Shown here: positions 35,096 to 46,281 of the stretch, one piece after another
Numbering within the stretch: the first letter of the stretch is position 1
How the letters are laid out: each line of letters opens with the position of its first letter
DNA from: Batkoa obscura
Taxonomy: Eukaryota; Entomophthoromycota; Entomophthoromycetes; Entomophthorales; Batkoaceae
Reading direction: 5' to 3'
Assembly (NCBI GenBank): GCA_030770535.1
Contig: JASVEC010000007.1
Span: forward strand, 1,426,001-1,490,000
DNA length: 64,000 bases
Made by a program: the position numbers and the translations under genes
Notes under the pieces: model-generated
What the model saw: only the letters and a program-made list of their open reading frames with translations
Databases searched by the model: none
What the model was told of the DNA's origin: nothing

Positions 35096-37982
35096 TTAAA
35101 CATTTTGCAACTTTTCGATATATTCTGGTCTATATGGGGTATTCTTACGTTGCTCCATGTCCTTCCAAGCTTTTCTTAATAAAAAGGGAGGGCGCTGAGG
35201 TATAATTCTTTGTGAAATTAATTTAAATTTTTTACCGTAATGCTTGACACCCTATATTAAATGGTTATTATGTATTTTCAGCTTATCTGAATTTGCTTAC
35301 AGCGTTTAGAAGCTCTTCTTCTTCAACTGTCAAAGGTTTAATTTGCCTTAAATAATAATCCTACAATTTTTTAGCTAGTATAGATTAATATATTTAGTTG
35401 TACCTGAACCGGGTTAAAAGCCGTACGACGGCACTTTAAATTATTAAACCTATTCTCTAATTGTTTAGATGTCCTTGGGGTTAAGATTTGTGATCGAATA
35501 CTTGGGAAATCATCTCCAAATTTATGAAGACCAATAGTAAGAAGCCTAACAATAAAATTTGAATTAAAACAATATAAACTAAAAACTACCTATCTTCCAC
35601 TGGGGTAAAAATGTGTCGAGTTCTCTTTTGTACTTTTTAAAGTTAGCGTAATTAAACAATCAATTAATTCATTGTTACCTGGATCGAAATATGGCAAAAG
35701 CTCTTTGAAAAATATTGGACTCAAAATCTTATGGCAAATTTGCCCAATGATTGTAAATTTCTCTACCTTTTGTTTAGCAGAGCCAGCAACGCAATACGTG
35801 GCCTTTGGATACTCAATTTCGTCTACGCATTTACTACCATTTCCCGGTTTGTTTTGAGTATTCCCCTCTGGAGGCAACATATAAGAGTTTATCATTGATA
35901 TTATACTCTCTAAATACTGTGCACCAGGGATTGTAAAAAACGAGAAATAATCTCTTCCTTGGTCTGACTCGTCAATAGGAGTATTTAGTTTTGTACGTGT
36001 TTTGGATTGTCCATAATCATTTAATCTTTTTATATGCAGCTAATTTCAAGGTTAATAAATCTTTATTGGAATGCATATTCATTACTATTTGATCTTTCCA
36101 ATACCGTGCGTTTTCTGAGTCCGCGCCCCTAAATGTACTTTCTATACTATAGGCCTGAACAACGATTTGCATATTCTAAACGGTTAAACATTATCTATTT
36201 AAAAGTTAACTACTTACTTTCTGCATTTGTTTCCTTAATAAGTTTAAGCAATTTCCACCAAAAAGTAATCCATTTCTAAACAATATTTAGTTGTAACTTA
36301 AAGATATTAAATAATATTACTCTTCTTTTGCATGCATCCAAGTCGAGTTTTGAATCTCTTGATTTATTTGAATATTACTTTCTTCTTCTAATAAATTCTC
36401 TAATTCTTCAGCTAACAATATTTAGTTAAAAAACGGAAATGAAAATCTTTTTACCTCGCATTTCTGGGCTATCATTTGTTTCAGAGTCATCATCTCTTTC
36501 ATTGGAAGAGAAATCATTATCTTCTTCCATCTCGTCAGGGAAATCATAAGTTGAAAGCTGATGATACAACATAGCTTCTTCTTCATCCTTCTTTATAGCT
36601 AAGTTTTTGCTATCGTCTTGATAGCCATCCTCTTGGTCGTTATCTTCATACTCATTATCTTTTTGATTATTACCCTTTCTTATTTTTTTATCTTTATTTT
36701 TTTTGAACTTTCCATTTGAATAAACATGAATATTCAAATCATTATCAGTCTCATCTAAATATTCTTTTTGAGGATCTTTTAAATCGTCGATTAATTTTTG
36801 AAGTATAGTGATTGCCTTTTCTTTGGAGTCTGGTTTTCTTTGTGAAAGTATTAAGTAAGTATGCCAAAGTTGGAGTCCATGTGGGTGCTGTAATAGATCT
36901 GCGAACATATTATTAACTGAATTTACCCCATAATTATTCAATCCTAGCGAAGCTAAGCTATTAATTCCATATGGATTAGGTAAATTCTGTCCAACTAAAC
37001 TTGAAATATCAAGTGGATTACTGTTTTGTGGATTACTATTTGAAACATCGCTAAGATTGGGCAGCCTTTGGAGTTGTGAATAAAGAGGGTCTGTTAAATT
37101 ATTGAGTGGATTATGATTTCCTCCCAGATTTTGAACATTTAACAAGCTTGATAAACCTTGGTTATCACCATATCCTCCATTTAACAAAGGGTTTAAATTC
37201 ATAATATCATTAAAAGACTGATCTTGGAACAAAGGAGTTTGTAAGTTATTTAAAGCGGCAGTTGTACCAGATAAGCTTTTATTCATATTAATGGAATCAG
37301 TAACATTTTTATTTTCAGTAGGCTCATTATTAATTAATAAAGAATTATAATCAAAATTTGAATCGGTTTGTGTACTTGGGGCTTGGATGCTTTGTACATT
37401 TCCTGTATTAAATCCCAAAACACTACTATCCATCATTATACTGTTATCTAATTTCATGTTTATATCATGAATTAATAATGGATTAATATTATTATTTGAA
37501 TTGGCAAAATCCCCGTCTTTAATAAATAGATCAAAATTAGTATTATTAAAAAGATTATTTACTGACCCAAAAGTCCCTGAGTTTGATTTGTTTACTACAT
37601 CGCCTTCCTTTTTTTTCTTTACTACATTGCCTTCGTTTTTTTTAGTAGCAGCCTCCTTAGCTTTTTTGGCATTAAGCTTTGATAACCTCCTTGATTCAAG
37701 ATTGTTCCACCTTGTTTTACATTCTTCAGCAGTACGAGTTTTTACTACTGATGCTATTTTATCCCAATCTTCTTTATACTTTCTAACCGACCTAAATATA
37801 TTGAAATCTTCTTTTTCTGTCCAACCATCTGCTCTGACCGCTGTGCTTTTGGACTTTTCACAAGTTACCGCACCAACTTGCGAGCCATTTTTCATTAGTT
37901 CGCTCCTCTTTGCATGTCCGAGCTCTCGTACTAAACTTGAAATCGGGGTTGATAAATTCTTTTCTATATCATCAAGGTTCAT
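35096..37982 (-). CDS. GON4L-like Myb/SANT domain regulator
   Basis: Nine exons: 37982-36455, 36411-36321, 36275-36218, 36175-36086, 36039-35679, 35632-35590, 35545-35404, 35360-35301 and 35251-35096, 842 aa in frame. An N-terminal Myb/SANT repeat (GWTEKEDFNIFRSVRKY, then TRTAEECKTRWNNLES) is followed by a long Asn/Leu/Ser-rich low-complexity region. Acidic and Lys/Glu stretches and a GON4-type segment (LFGGNCLNLLRKQMQ, QIVVQAYSIES) come next. After splicing of two short introns the C-terminal half shows a second Myb-like block: RTRHIFTPVEDRLLTIGLHK, SIRSQILTPRTSKQLENR and FNNLKCRR. The distant Myb block with QM-QIVVQ is the arrangement of animal GON4L/YARP. Likely a nuclear transcription regulator. 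Orthology is inference. Confidence 0.78.
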
Positions 37983-39123
37983 TTTTGCGACTTATTCAAA
38001 AGAAAATTATTTTATTCCACGAATGACTTATAAGCTTATAATCCAATCATCACTAAACTAAAGGTTAACCAATTAAGTTGACAGAAAACGCCATTATGAG
38101 GCCTATAGCCAATCAAACAAGATCCAACTTTTGATTAAATAAAAATATCACTAAGACTAAATAGAATGATGAAAATTAGACGAGCCAATCACTTCAGCTA
38201 GTGTAAACGCGCCATCACTGGAAATTCTTTGCTCAATTCAGTCGTTTCAGATATTATTATATGACAAATATGAATATTAAATATAAAGTTAGAGTCATAA
38301 ACATATATCTATTGGTTGTTTACAGAGCTTCACTAAGTTGATTATACCAGTTTACTTATTGATTGTATTAAAAGAAAAGGTTAATTTTTAGTTATATTAG
38401 CCAAAAGTAATCTATTACTTAAAGAATACCTACTAGCGAATATCTCTCTCTAGTTTTTGAAAAAATAAATAATGGACTTGAGCCAAATGTAGATTGCTTT
38501 TTTTGTGGATAAGAATCTTCTTGAGTAGTTGAATTTAAGCTTAGCTTCAAATGGCTGCTAAGCAACTTTTTTGACTACAAAGCAAACAATTTTTAGTCGT
38601 TCACTTTAAGTCCAGTTTTTGATTTTCCTACACTATTTTTTTAAATAAAATCCATTTTCAGTAGTTAAATTTTGCTAGGCTTTTTTTTTAGCGATTAAGA
38701 TTTAAGCTTATTTTTGGCTGGTAAAATAATTCAACAGCTTGAATTCTAACAAATAAATTATTGATCTGACATTTTGTTTATTTTTTAATAGCTACTTTAT
38801 TTTATACCCTGAAACAATTTTATCTATAGTAATTTGTTTGTTATTTTTATTCTAATTAAACATTTTAAGACTGTAGCATTATTAATATTTACTTTATTTT
38901 ATAACTTTTAAAAATTTGATTCAATATTTATACAGGGAAATTTTAGCTGATCTCCTCAAAAAAAATAACCATAGAAATTCAACTTATCAAAATAACTAAA
39001 TTCCCCTCAAATCAATGACAGCCATGATGATGTCATTTTTGAACTCATAAAATCCAACTACTCAAAAAAATTCTTAGCTAAAAAAAGTAATCTATCTTTA
39101 CCTCAAGTTCGTTTAGAAAAAAA
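37983..39123. other. intergenic, no gene seen
   Basis: Upstream of the GON4L-like gene, ending at the second tRNA-Cys. No open frame of note and no intact element copy. Confidence 0.6.
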
Positions 39124-39194
39124 GGGCGCACCCGGATTTGAACCAGGGACCTATCGATCTGCAGTCGATTGCTCTACCACTGAGCTATACGCCC
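39124..39194 (-). tRNA. tRNA-Cys (GCA), second copy
   Basis: Reverse-complement copy, identical over all 71 nt to the gene at 25626-25696, with the same GCA anticodon. Seven T residues follow immediately as terminator. The flanks differ from the first copy. Confidence 0.97.
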
Positions 39195-39456
39195 GAGATA
39201 AAATTATAATCCTTTTTATAATATATAACCATTTTGCAGTATAAAACTCTAATATTGAATGTAATAAATAAATTTAAAAATGATACAAATGCTTAAAATC
39301 CCATAAAACAAGTTTCAATAGCATAAATATATTATAAAAATTTCAGGTTAATATATAAGTAAAGTTAAGTTAAGTTGAAAAGTTTAAAAAAGAATCAAAA
39401 AAATATAAATATAAGCTTTTTATACAGTTTTATTGTATATATTATATTTATAATAT

Positions 39457-39559
39457 ATGGGGATGTGTTTTTGTGTTTAAGAATTCCACTACTAATTTTT
39501 CCATTTAAATAGCATTTAAAAGATAGAAAAAGTGATAAAGCTAAAAAAACACTTCTATA
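39457..39559 (+). mobile_element. palindromic MITE-like element, copy 8
   Basis: About 103 bp. TATGGGGATGTG start. Its 3' end (CACTTCTATA) runs directly into copy 9, which has the opposite orientation. Confidence 0.85.
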
Positions 39560-39665
39560 TATGAGGATGTTTTTTTTGGTTTCATTATTTTTTCTATCTT
39601 TTAAGCGCTATTTAAGTGGGAAAATTGTTAGTAAAATTCTTAAATATAAAAATACATCCCCATAT
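39560..39665 (-). mobile_element. palindromic MITE-like element, copy 9
   Basis: About 106 bp, directly abutting copy 8 in opposite orientation. TATGAGGATG start, AAGCGCTATTTAAGTGGG centre and TACATCCCCATA end. Confidence 0.88.
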
Positions 39666-39721
39666 AAAATTTAAATTGTATTTCAAAGCTGAATAATTTA
39701 ATTAAATAAGTTTTTTTTAAT

Positions 39722-39822
39722 TTGGGGATGTATTTTTTGTTTAAGAATTTTGCTAACAATCTTTCAACTTAAATAGCGCTTAAAAATGGAAAAAGTGATG
39801 AAACCAAAAAAACATCCTCATT
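39722..39822 (+). mobile_element. palindromic MITE-like element, copy 10
   Basis: About 100 bp. TGGGGATGTATTTTTTG start, AAATAGCGCTTAAAAATGG centre and CATCCTCA end, flanked by TT on both sides. Confidence 0.88.
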
Positions 39823-39878
39823 TATTTATTTCAAGCATTTTGTGAAATATTGCTTTATTTAGCTCTCGAATTGATTAT

Positions 39879-39907
39879 AACACAACAATCACTTAAGTTG
39901 TTGTGTT
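39879..39907. repeat. perfect 10-bp inverted repeat
   Basis: AACACAACAA at 39879-39888 and its exact reverse complement at 39898-39907 are separated by 9 nt. It can form a hairpin. It does not match the MITE-like family. Confidence 0.8.
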
Positions 39908-40179
39908 CTCAAGTTCAAACACAATCAAGTCAGAGTCCCTTATTTTGATTTGCTGCGAGAATTTATAACTTCATATTGCAAACAATATTATCCTCTCGTT
40001 TTGATATCCATACTTATTGGAGTATAAAAGAGATTCTTCAACATGATAACTCGAGGCTTTTTTTAATTGGATTACTCCCTGATAATGTATCGTTAATAAA
40101 GTCACTAAGTCTTTCTGACAACATCTTATATAGATTTTACGGTAGTATCTTCCATTGTATTTCTTTACATAATTCGTAG
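39887..40179 (+). pseudogene. possible decayed coding segment, family unknown
   Basis: Two neighbouring open segments in different frames have coding-like composition (for example VRVPYFDLLREFITSYCK, and a later Leu/Ser-rich part). No family recognised. It may be a remnant of a gene or of a mobile element, or chance. Confidence 0.25.
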
Positions 40180-40710
40180 CTTATTACGTACTATTTGTAT
40201 TAAGTTAAGTCTATCTTAGTTACATAAACTAAGACCCTTCGACTCAAGGTAAGTCAATTAAGCAAGAGTAGCTTTTAACTTCGACCACTAAGTATCAACT
40301 TTCACAATTTCAACCTCATTTTATAAATATAAAATTGTTTTATTTTATTTTATATTAAATAAATAATAATAAATTTTGATAATTCAATTAAAAAACAAAA
40401 TACTATATTATTAAAATTTAATTTAAAATCATTTAATATCAAAAATATAATAATATCAAATCAGATATTTGTTTTTTATTATAATAATTAAAAAAGTTGT
40501 ATTGTTTAAAATATTTCATTTAAATAATATTAACTTTAAAGTATAAATGTTAATAAAATGACACTAGCAAATTTTTCCTTTTTTTATTCTTTTATTTAAT
40601 ATAACAGTATCAGTTGGTTTACTAATTGTATTACAAGTTCATAATATTTCTTAAAAGTTTTATTAAAAAAGCAAAATATTACAGCATTTTGACAAAACAA
40701 ATACTATACT

Positions 40711-40813
40711 TATGGGGATGTGTTTTTTGGCTTCATCATTTTTTCCATTTTTTAAGCGCTATTTGAGTGGAAAAATTGGTATTAAAATTGTTAAACACAA
40801 AAATATATCCCCT
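40711..40813 (-). mobile_element. palindromic MITE-like element, copy 11
   Basis: About 103 bp. TATGGGGATGTG start, GGCTTCATCATTTTTTCC block, AAGCGCTATTTGAGTGGAAA centre. The right end is slightly diverged (TATCCCCTTG). Confidence 0.88.
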
Positions 40814-40871
40814 TGTAGATATACCTACGCGTTATTTTTTAAATAAAACCTTGATAGGATTAACTCAAACA

Positions 40872-40969
40872 CGGACATGTCTTTTTTATTTAAAAGTTTA
40901 GTAATGTTGTTTACACTTAACAATGATTAATAATGAAAAAATACATGAAACTAAAGACATCCCAATATA
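40872..40969 (+). mobile_element. decayed palindromic MITE-like element
   Basis: The outer parts still align (GGACATGTCTTTTTTATTTAA at the left, ATGAAACTAAAGACATCCCAAT at the right), but the centre is scrambled. It lies between copies 11 and 12. Confidence 0.55.
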
Positions 40970-41000
40970 TAGGTACTTGATTAGTACATCTTTTAGATTA

Positions 41001-41106
41001 TATGGGGAAGTATTTTATGTTTAACAATTTTATTAACAATTTTTCCGCTCAAATAGCGCTTAAAAAATGAAAAAAATAATGAACCCAAAAAAAACACCTC
41101 CATATA
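41001..41106 (+). mobile_element. palindromic MITE-like element, copy 12
   Basis: About 104 bp. TATGGGGAAG start, AAATAGCGCTTAAAAAATG centre, CACCTCCATA end and TA flanks. Confidence 0.88.
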
Positions 41107-42554
41107 CTATTAAAAAAATAAAGTAAAACTTAAATCTTATCGCTATGGTTAAACATTCCATATATGATATATATGTGATTGTAGGCTAATTATAACCACT
41201 ATTCTAACTATTAAAATTTAACTTTGGTTGTGATTCTTATACAAAAATTATTCGCTGTCTTATTTGGTAATCATAAATGATAACTCGCATTAAACTAGTA
41301 TTCAATAACTCGTATTTTCTACATAGTAGTTGCGCATTTAAATGACTAAAATATCCACATGACTAAGTTAAAATAAATTATGTTTTCAAGTTACTTTATC
41401 CAAATATTTAAAAATGGACCAGTTAATAACTTAGTAATATAACGAACTATCAAATGCAATATCTAATTGTATGAATTGGTTTTTATTATTATTCTTTAAT
41501 ATTTTATTTATTTTTTTAAATAGGTTTTTGGTAAAACCAAGCTATTATTAGAATAAGAGCTATCCCTGCTTTCAAGTAATTAAAACAAAGTCTAATATTC
41601 GATCCTTAAAATTAATTGTCAACAAAGCAAGTTTTAAACCCGTAATTGCCTACAACTCAGCCATTTACCATATATATACATCCGCTTTCTAATTTCAATA
41701 CTGCGTTCTTTACCTGCTGCACAAAATTTGAGTTTCATTTAAAAATTTATTACTTAAAAACCATGAGTTCGCTAATACTTACTAACAATGATGTTATAAA
41801 TTTTAACTTATCCCTCGATGTTTTTGAATGTTAAATAGAGACTGCAAACCTTCTGTTATCTCGCCTTAATTTTGAAGTTCAGGTTACAAATTATAAAATG
41901 GGATATTCTGTAATAAATGTACTGACTGTAAAGCAATAAACCTGTCATTTTCTTGAACTTTTGCATGCTGGGCAAAAAACCTAAAATGTTTTTACACTAA
42001 TTTATAATAGTTTGAAAAAATTAGCAATTTGTTTTGAAGTAAAAAGAACAATTCAAACAGTCTGATTTTAAAACTAACTTTTATTTTAAAAAACAATTAA
42101 ATACAATCGTCCTGGTTTGAAAAAGTAGTTATGAACTCTTTAAAATGACACTACATTACAATTTCATCCGCGATAATTATTCTTTAAAAATTTATTATCT
42201 ACAGGCTATAATCTCCTTTTACACCTCTATCAATTAAAGCTAACCACTCATTAATCGCCTACTCGTATTCTTTAACCTTTAATTTATATTATTGCTAAAC
42301 TTTAAATTTATTTGATCCTTGTAATATCAACTAATTATTTGATTTATTAAAATTTAAATTCAAATGACTTTATTGGACCGGTTAAATCCGAATTTACTCT
42401 AGATCTATGCTTATTTGAGACTATAATTTATAATCATCCTCGAACTATTCAAGTATCAATAGTAAACGATATGATAAATAAAACACTACAAACGTATTAA
42501 TAGAAATAGAGGTAAGCTCACAATACAATATGTTTTATTTAAAGAGGTGATAGA

Positions 42555-42555
<1 letters not shown>

Positions 42556-42611
<56 letters not shown>
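42556..42611. repeat. (TTA)n microsatellite
   Basis: About 18 uninterrupted ATT/TTA units just 3' of the two-TM protein gene. Confidence 0.95.
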
Positions 42612-42612
<1 letters not shown>

Positions 42613-42628
42613 CAACTTTTGGTTTAAA

Positions 42629-43162
42629 TTAATTGCTATAAACACTTTCGCATGTATTGGGTCCCATTGTTTCAGAATCAAAGGAGTAACCATCGTCTAA
42701 TAAAGTAGCATAGTTTTCATTGTTCCCTATTTCTAATTTAAATGTTTCAATTTTAACCCATTGCATCATGCTAGCCCTTTGTCCTTCTTCTGAGTAACGA
42801 CATTTGGCTAATGTAGGTGGTGGATAGCTTGGTGGTGGTGGAATAGAGGAACGGTTTGGGTTATTAAGGATTTCTGCAGAATACATAGGACCTCTTTTTT
42901 TTATCTTATAATTAAAAGTCTTTACTAAATATAAGATGATAATGAAATAAACCCCCACTGAAAAGCCAATGATGGCTGCTAAGGACCATATCTCGGTTGC
43001 CAACATGGCTGCTACTGTGCCACCAATAGCTACAATTAAACATACAGTTGCCAGTATTATCTTGAGTTTATACTGACGGCGGCCATCTAAGTGTTGTTTG
43101 TATACTCTTGAGTTATCCCTAAATCCATTGTTTTTTCTCTTTTCGTTATATTGGCCTAACAT
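42629..43162 (-). CDS. two-TM membrane protein of unknown function
   Basis: Single exon, 177 aa. A basic N-terminus (KRKNNGFR, GRRQYKLK) is followed by two adjacent hydrophobic helices (about 34-54 and 60-82) and a cytosolic-type tail with a Pro-rich run (SSIPPPPSYPPP), which could bind SH3 or WW domains. No known domain recognised. The positive N-terminus predicts both ends on the cytosolic side. Confidence 0.6.
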   Translation of the reverse strand: MLGQYNEKRKNNGFRDNSRVYKQHLDGRRQYKLKIILATVCLIVAIGGTVAAMLATEIWSLAAIIGFSVGVYFIIILYLVKTFNYKIKKRGPMYSAEILNNPNRSSIPPPPSYPPPTLAKCRYSEEGQRASMMQWVKIETFKLEIGNNENYATLLDDGYSFDSETMGPNTCESVYSN

Positions 43163-45627
43163 TTTAATACAGTTGTAGTGTTTATCTTAAATCAATAAGA
43201 TATGTTTACATTAAAATGCTGATATGTTCAATACTCAAATTAATTTAGTCAATTAAGAATTATTGAATTATTAAATCTATTTATTAAAAGATTCTTTTCT
43301 GTCTTTTTATACTTTTTTTATCTATTATGTGTTATGATAATGATTATTTGGTGCTCTTTCTACTTTGAAATCGGCTTAATCATTTTTCCTTTTATGGAAT
43401 TTTCTATTCCAGAGCTTTTTTTAATTTTTTAACTTTTAATAAGAGCCTGTCTAACTTAATCTAAAGATGACATAAATTTGATCAAAATTACTTTTGATAA
43501 GCTTCTACTTTAATAGAACTTTCAAATTCATTAACAGCTTCATTAATTGATCTAGGGGATCTGATCCATTTTTACTAGTTTTAATGGAGTTAACCTTGCT
43601 CCTTTTATCCCTTAACATTTTATATTAATATTTAATGAACGTTATACATTTTTAAAAATAGTTTGATGTTTAAGTGATCTATTAGACTTGGAGTAGTTTT
43701 AATTTTTTGGGCAATAAATAAAGTTAAGATTATTTGGGATTTAGTTCCAGAATTGAATAATTTCAGCAAAGTTAATTTATTTTAAATTTAGAGCAGGGGT
43801 CAGCGATAGAATAGTAACTGGGGAAATATCTGACTTAGTTGTCTACAAAGAATAATATTAGAAATCAATTTGCTGAATATTAAAAATATACTATTACATA
43901 ATTATTCTATGGTAATATATATATCATATTATTTATTTACCTTTAAACTATTTAGCCCCTAGAATACTTTAATTCTTATTTTTTTATTAAACATTTTTTG
44001 ATTATTATTGGAAAACCCCTTATCGCGTTTTAGAACTCGTAATGAATGTGGGCCATATTCCGTGGGTTAATCTTCACTACTAAGATAAAAACGAGAGATT
44101 TGTTGTAAAGTTTTGTAGCTAATAACCACCAAAAATCAACATTCTTTTCACCTTTATTTATTCATATATTGGTATTAAGCCCATTTGTAGGAGTTTTATT
44201 ATTGCGAGATTGATGTTAAAAGGAAAGAAACAAATTTGAATTTAAATTATGACCTCAGATCCCAGTTTAAAGTTGGAAACTTTATAATATTCTTAAGCTC
44301 AATTTTATAAAAGAATCATATAGTTAATGGTGCGTTCTATTTTACACGTTTTTATTTGTAGCTATTTATAATACCTCTTCTAATCCCTTATAATTCGTAT
44401 ATAATATAAACATCACTAATCTTTAATTTTTTTATCATTATTACTGAAATTGCAGAAGTAACGGAATTATGAATGTCTCACTGTTTTATTATTGTTTTAA
44501 AGTTTATTTTTGTCATATTAAAAATTAGAATAAACTGTCTATCGCATATTATTACCACTCTTTTTTCCTACATCAAAAGAGTTTTAATTAACTATAATAT
44601 AATTAATAGTATTAAACACAATTATTATCGTGACTATTTTAGTTACTTTTTATAGTTTAATTTGATTTATCCCCTATTTTACACTGATTTACTTATTTTA
44701 TTTGTATGAATAATGGATTTTTTAATAAGTTATTACCAACAAATAAAACTATAAGAATATATTTAATTATTGATATTATTACTGATATCAAAGAATAGCC
44801 TAAACAGCTATAGGCCATTTACAATAAACTAAAAAAAAGTATACAAATAGTTTCTTATAATACAAATATTAAAATGGGTTAGTGTTTTTTAAAATTAGCA
44901 AATAAGCTAGTAGTTTATTATTTTAAACTGTGGTTATATAACATTCTTTTTAACTATTTAAGTTGGGTAATCAATATTATAATTTTAGCGTGGATTGACT
45001 TGTGTGTTCAATTATCTTTATTTTTATGTAGTTGTCAACATGGATGTACAATAAAGCAGTAGCGCTTAAAGTAAATGTAAGGCAGTAAATATTTTAAAAT
45101 GCTATAGAACTCAAACATAGGTCAAGCCATAAAATAATACGTAGGGATTATACTTCTCATAATAGATTTTATAGTTCATGTACAAAAACCTTTCACAAAT
45201 TACACAGAGATTTAACTTTCCAGTGTGGAATTTAACATTCAAAAAACTTCAATTAAGGGATAGGCAAGTTTAAATTTGGTGCAAATAAACATAGATTTAT
45301 TTATTAATTTAACGAAATATACACAAATGTTTTAAGCTTTACTTATTATTACTTTTATAATTTATTATTAACTGATAATAATATACTTTTCAAATAATAA
45401 AGGTAAATTAATCTAATAATTTTTTAAATTTAAATAAGATTATTTTCAGTTCTATTATTTTTAAAATAATTTATTCATTTAAATTAGCAAAAATCCAAAC
45501 TTTATTAAAATTGAATACTTTAAGCTTACGTCATAAACCAATATTTCAATTGAAAAGCTATTATCAAAGTTATTAGCTTTCAAATAATTAAATTTATCTT
45601 TACCTAATTATCAAATACACAAACCGA
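43163..45627. other. 2.4 kb intergenic, no gene seen
   Basis: Between two divergent genes. AT-rich with only short chance frames. No intact element copy recognised. Confidence 0.55.
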
Positions 45628-46227
45628 ATGAGTCCCAAAAAAGTATTAGTATTTTTAGCCCATGGTAGTGAAGAAATGGAAGTAGTAATTGTATCTGATA
45701 TTTTAATCCGAGCTGGAATTCAAGTAACCATACTTGGAATCAATGTTGAAAGCCATGCCGTTTGTAGTCGAGGGATAAAATTGATACCCGATACAACTGA
45801 TAGTAATATTGATGTAACTAAATTTGATGGATGTTTTATTCCAGGTGGCGCCAAGGGCAGTGAAAATTTAGCAAAAGATGACAAAGTGTTACAACTAGTT
45901 CGTCAATTTTTTGAAAGTAATAAATTAGTAGCGGCTGTTTGTGCAGGCCCAACGGTTCTCAAGGAAGCTAAAGTTGCCACTGGGTTTAATTTAACTTGTC
46001 ATCCTACTGTTAAACAATCCATGACAAGTTATAATTATAAGGAAGAGAAAGTAGTTAAGCAAGATAATCTTATTACAGGGTAGGATTAATAATCGATATT
46101 CGTAATATTTAATTAAGATTCATTTAGTGCTGGACCAAGTGCTTGCTTTGAGTTGGGATTAGCAATTTCTCAACATTTAGTAGGCGATGCAGTAGTTGAT
46201 AGTATAAAACCTGGATTAGTACTTTAA
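45628..46227 (+). CDS. DJ-1/PARK7-family protein
   Basis: Exons 45628-46079 and 46128-46227 give 183 aa, near the length of human DJ-1 (189). It shares the DJ-1 start (LVFLAHGSEEMEVV, with Glu18) and the nucleophile elbow AAVCAGPTVL (Cys105). THP-like CHPTVKQ and the C-terminal GPSACFELGLAISQHLVGD are also present. DJ-1 proteins are Cys-dependent redox/glyoxalase-type protectors of the cytosol and mitochondria. The short intron (48 nt) interrupts the GPG-type loop. This is the DJ-1 clade rather than Hsp31. The gene converges on the sulfurtransferase pair, 54 bp away. Confidence 0.94.
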
Positions 46228-46281
46228 ATTAATATCTAAAATAAAAAATGAATGTAGCCAATATGATTTAATTCTTGTTTT

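Larger units (their letters stand above)
39195..42628. other. 3.4 kb gene-poor region rich in palindromic elements
   Basis: No confident gene. Contains five recognisable element copies, one decayed copy, a hairpin at 39879-39907 and a possibly decayed coding segment at about 39887-40179 (see separate entries). A (TTA)n tract ends it. Confidence 0.6.

Noticed and set aside
37501-38061. 186-codon open frame on the plus strand
   Set aside because: It is antisense to the first exon of the GON4L-like gene, whose Myb motifs and splice pattern show the minus strand is coding.
494-41106. CRISPR-like array
   Set aside because: The repeats are dispersed, inverted and about 100 bp long, without regular spacers, in a eukaryotic genome.
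44473-44655. 60-codon frame in the 43-45 kb spacer
   Set aside because: Ile/Tyr/His-rich AT-biased composition, no motif and no splice partners.
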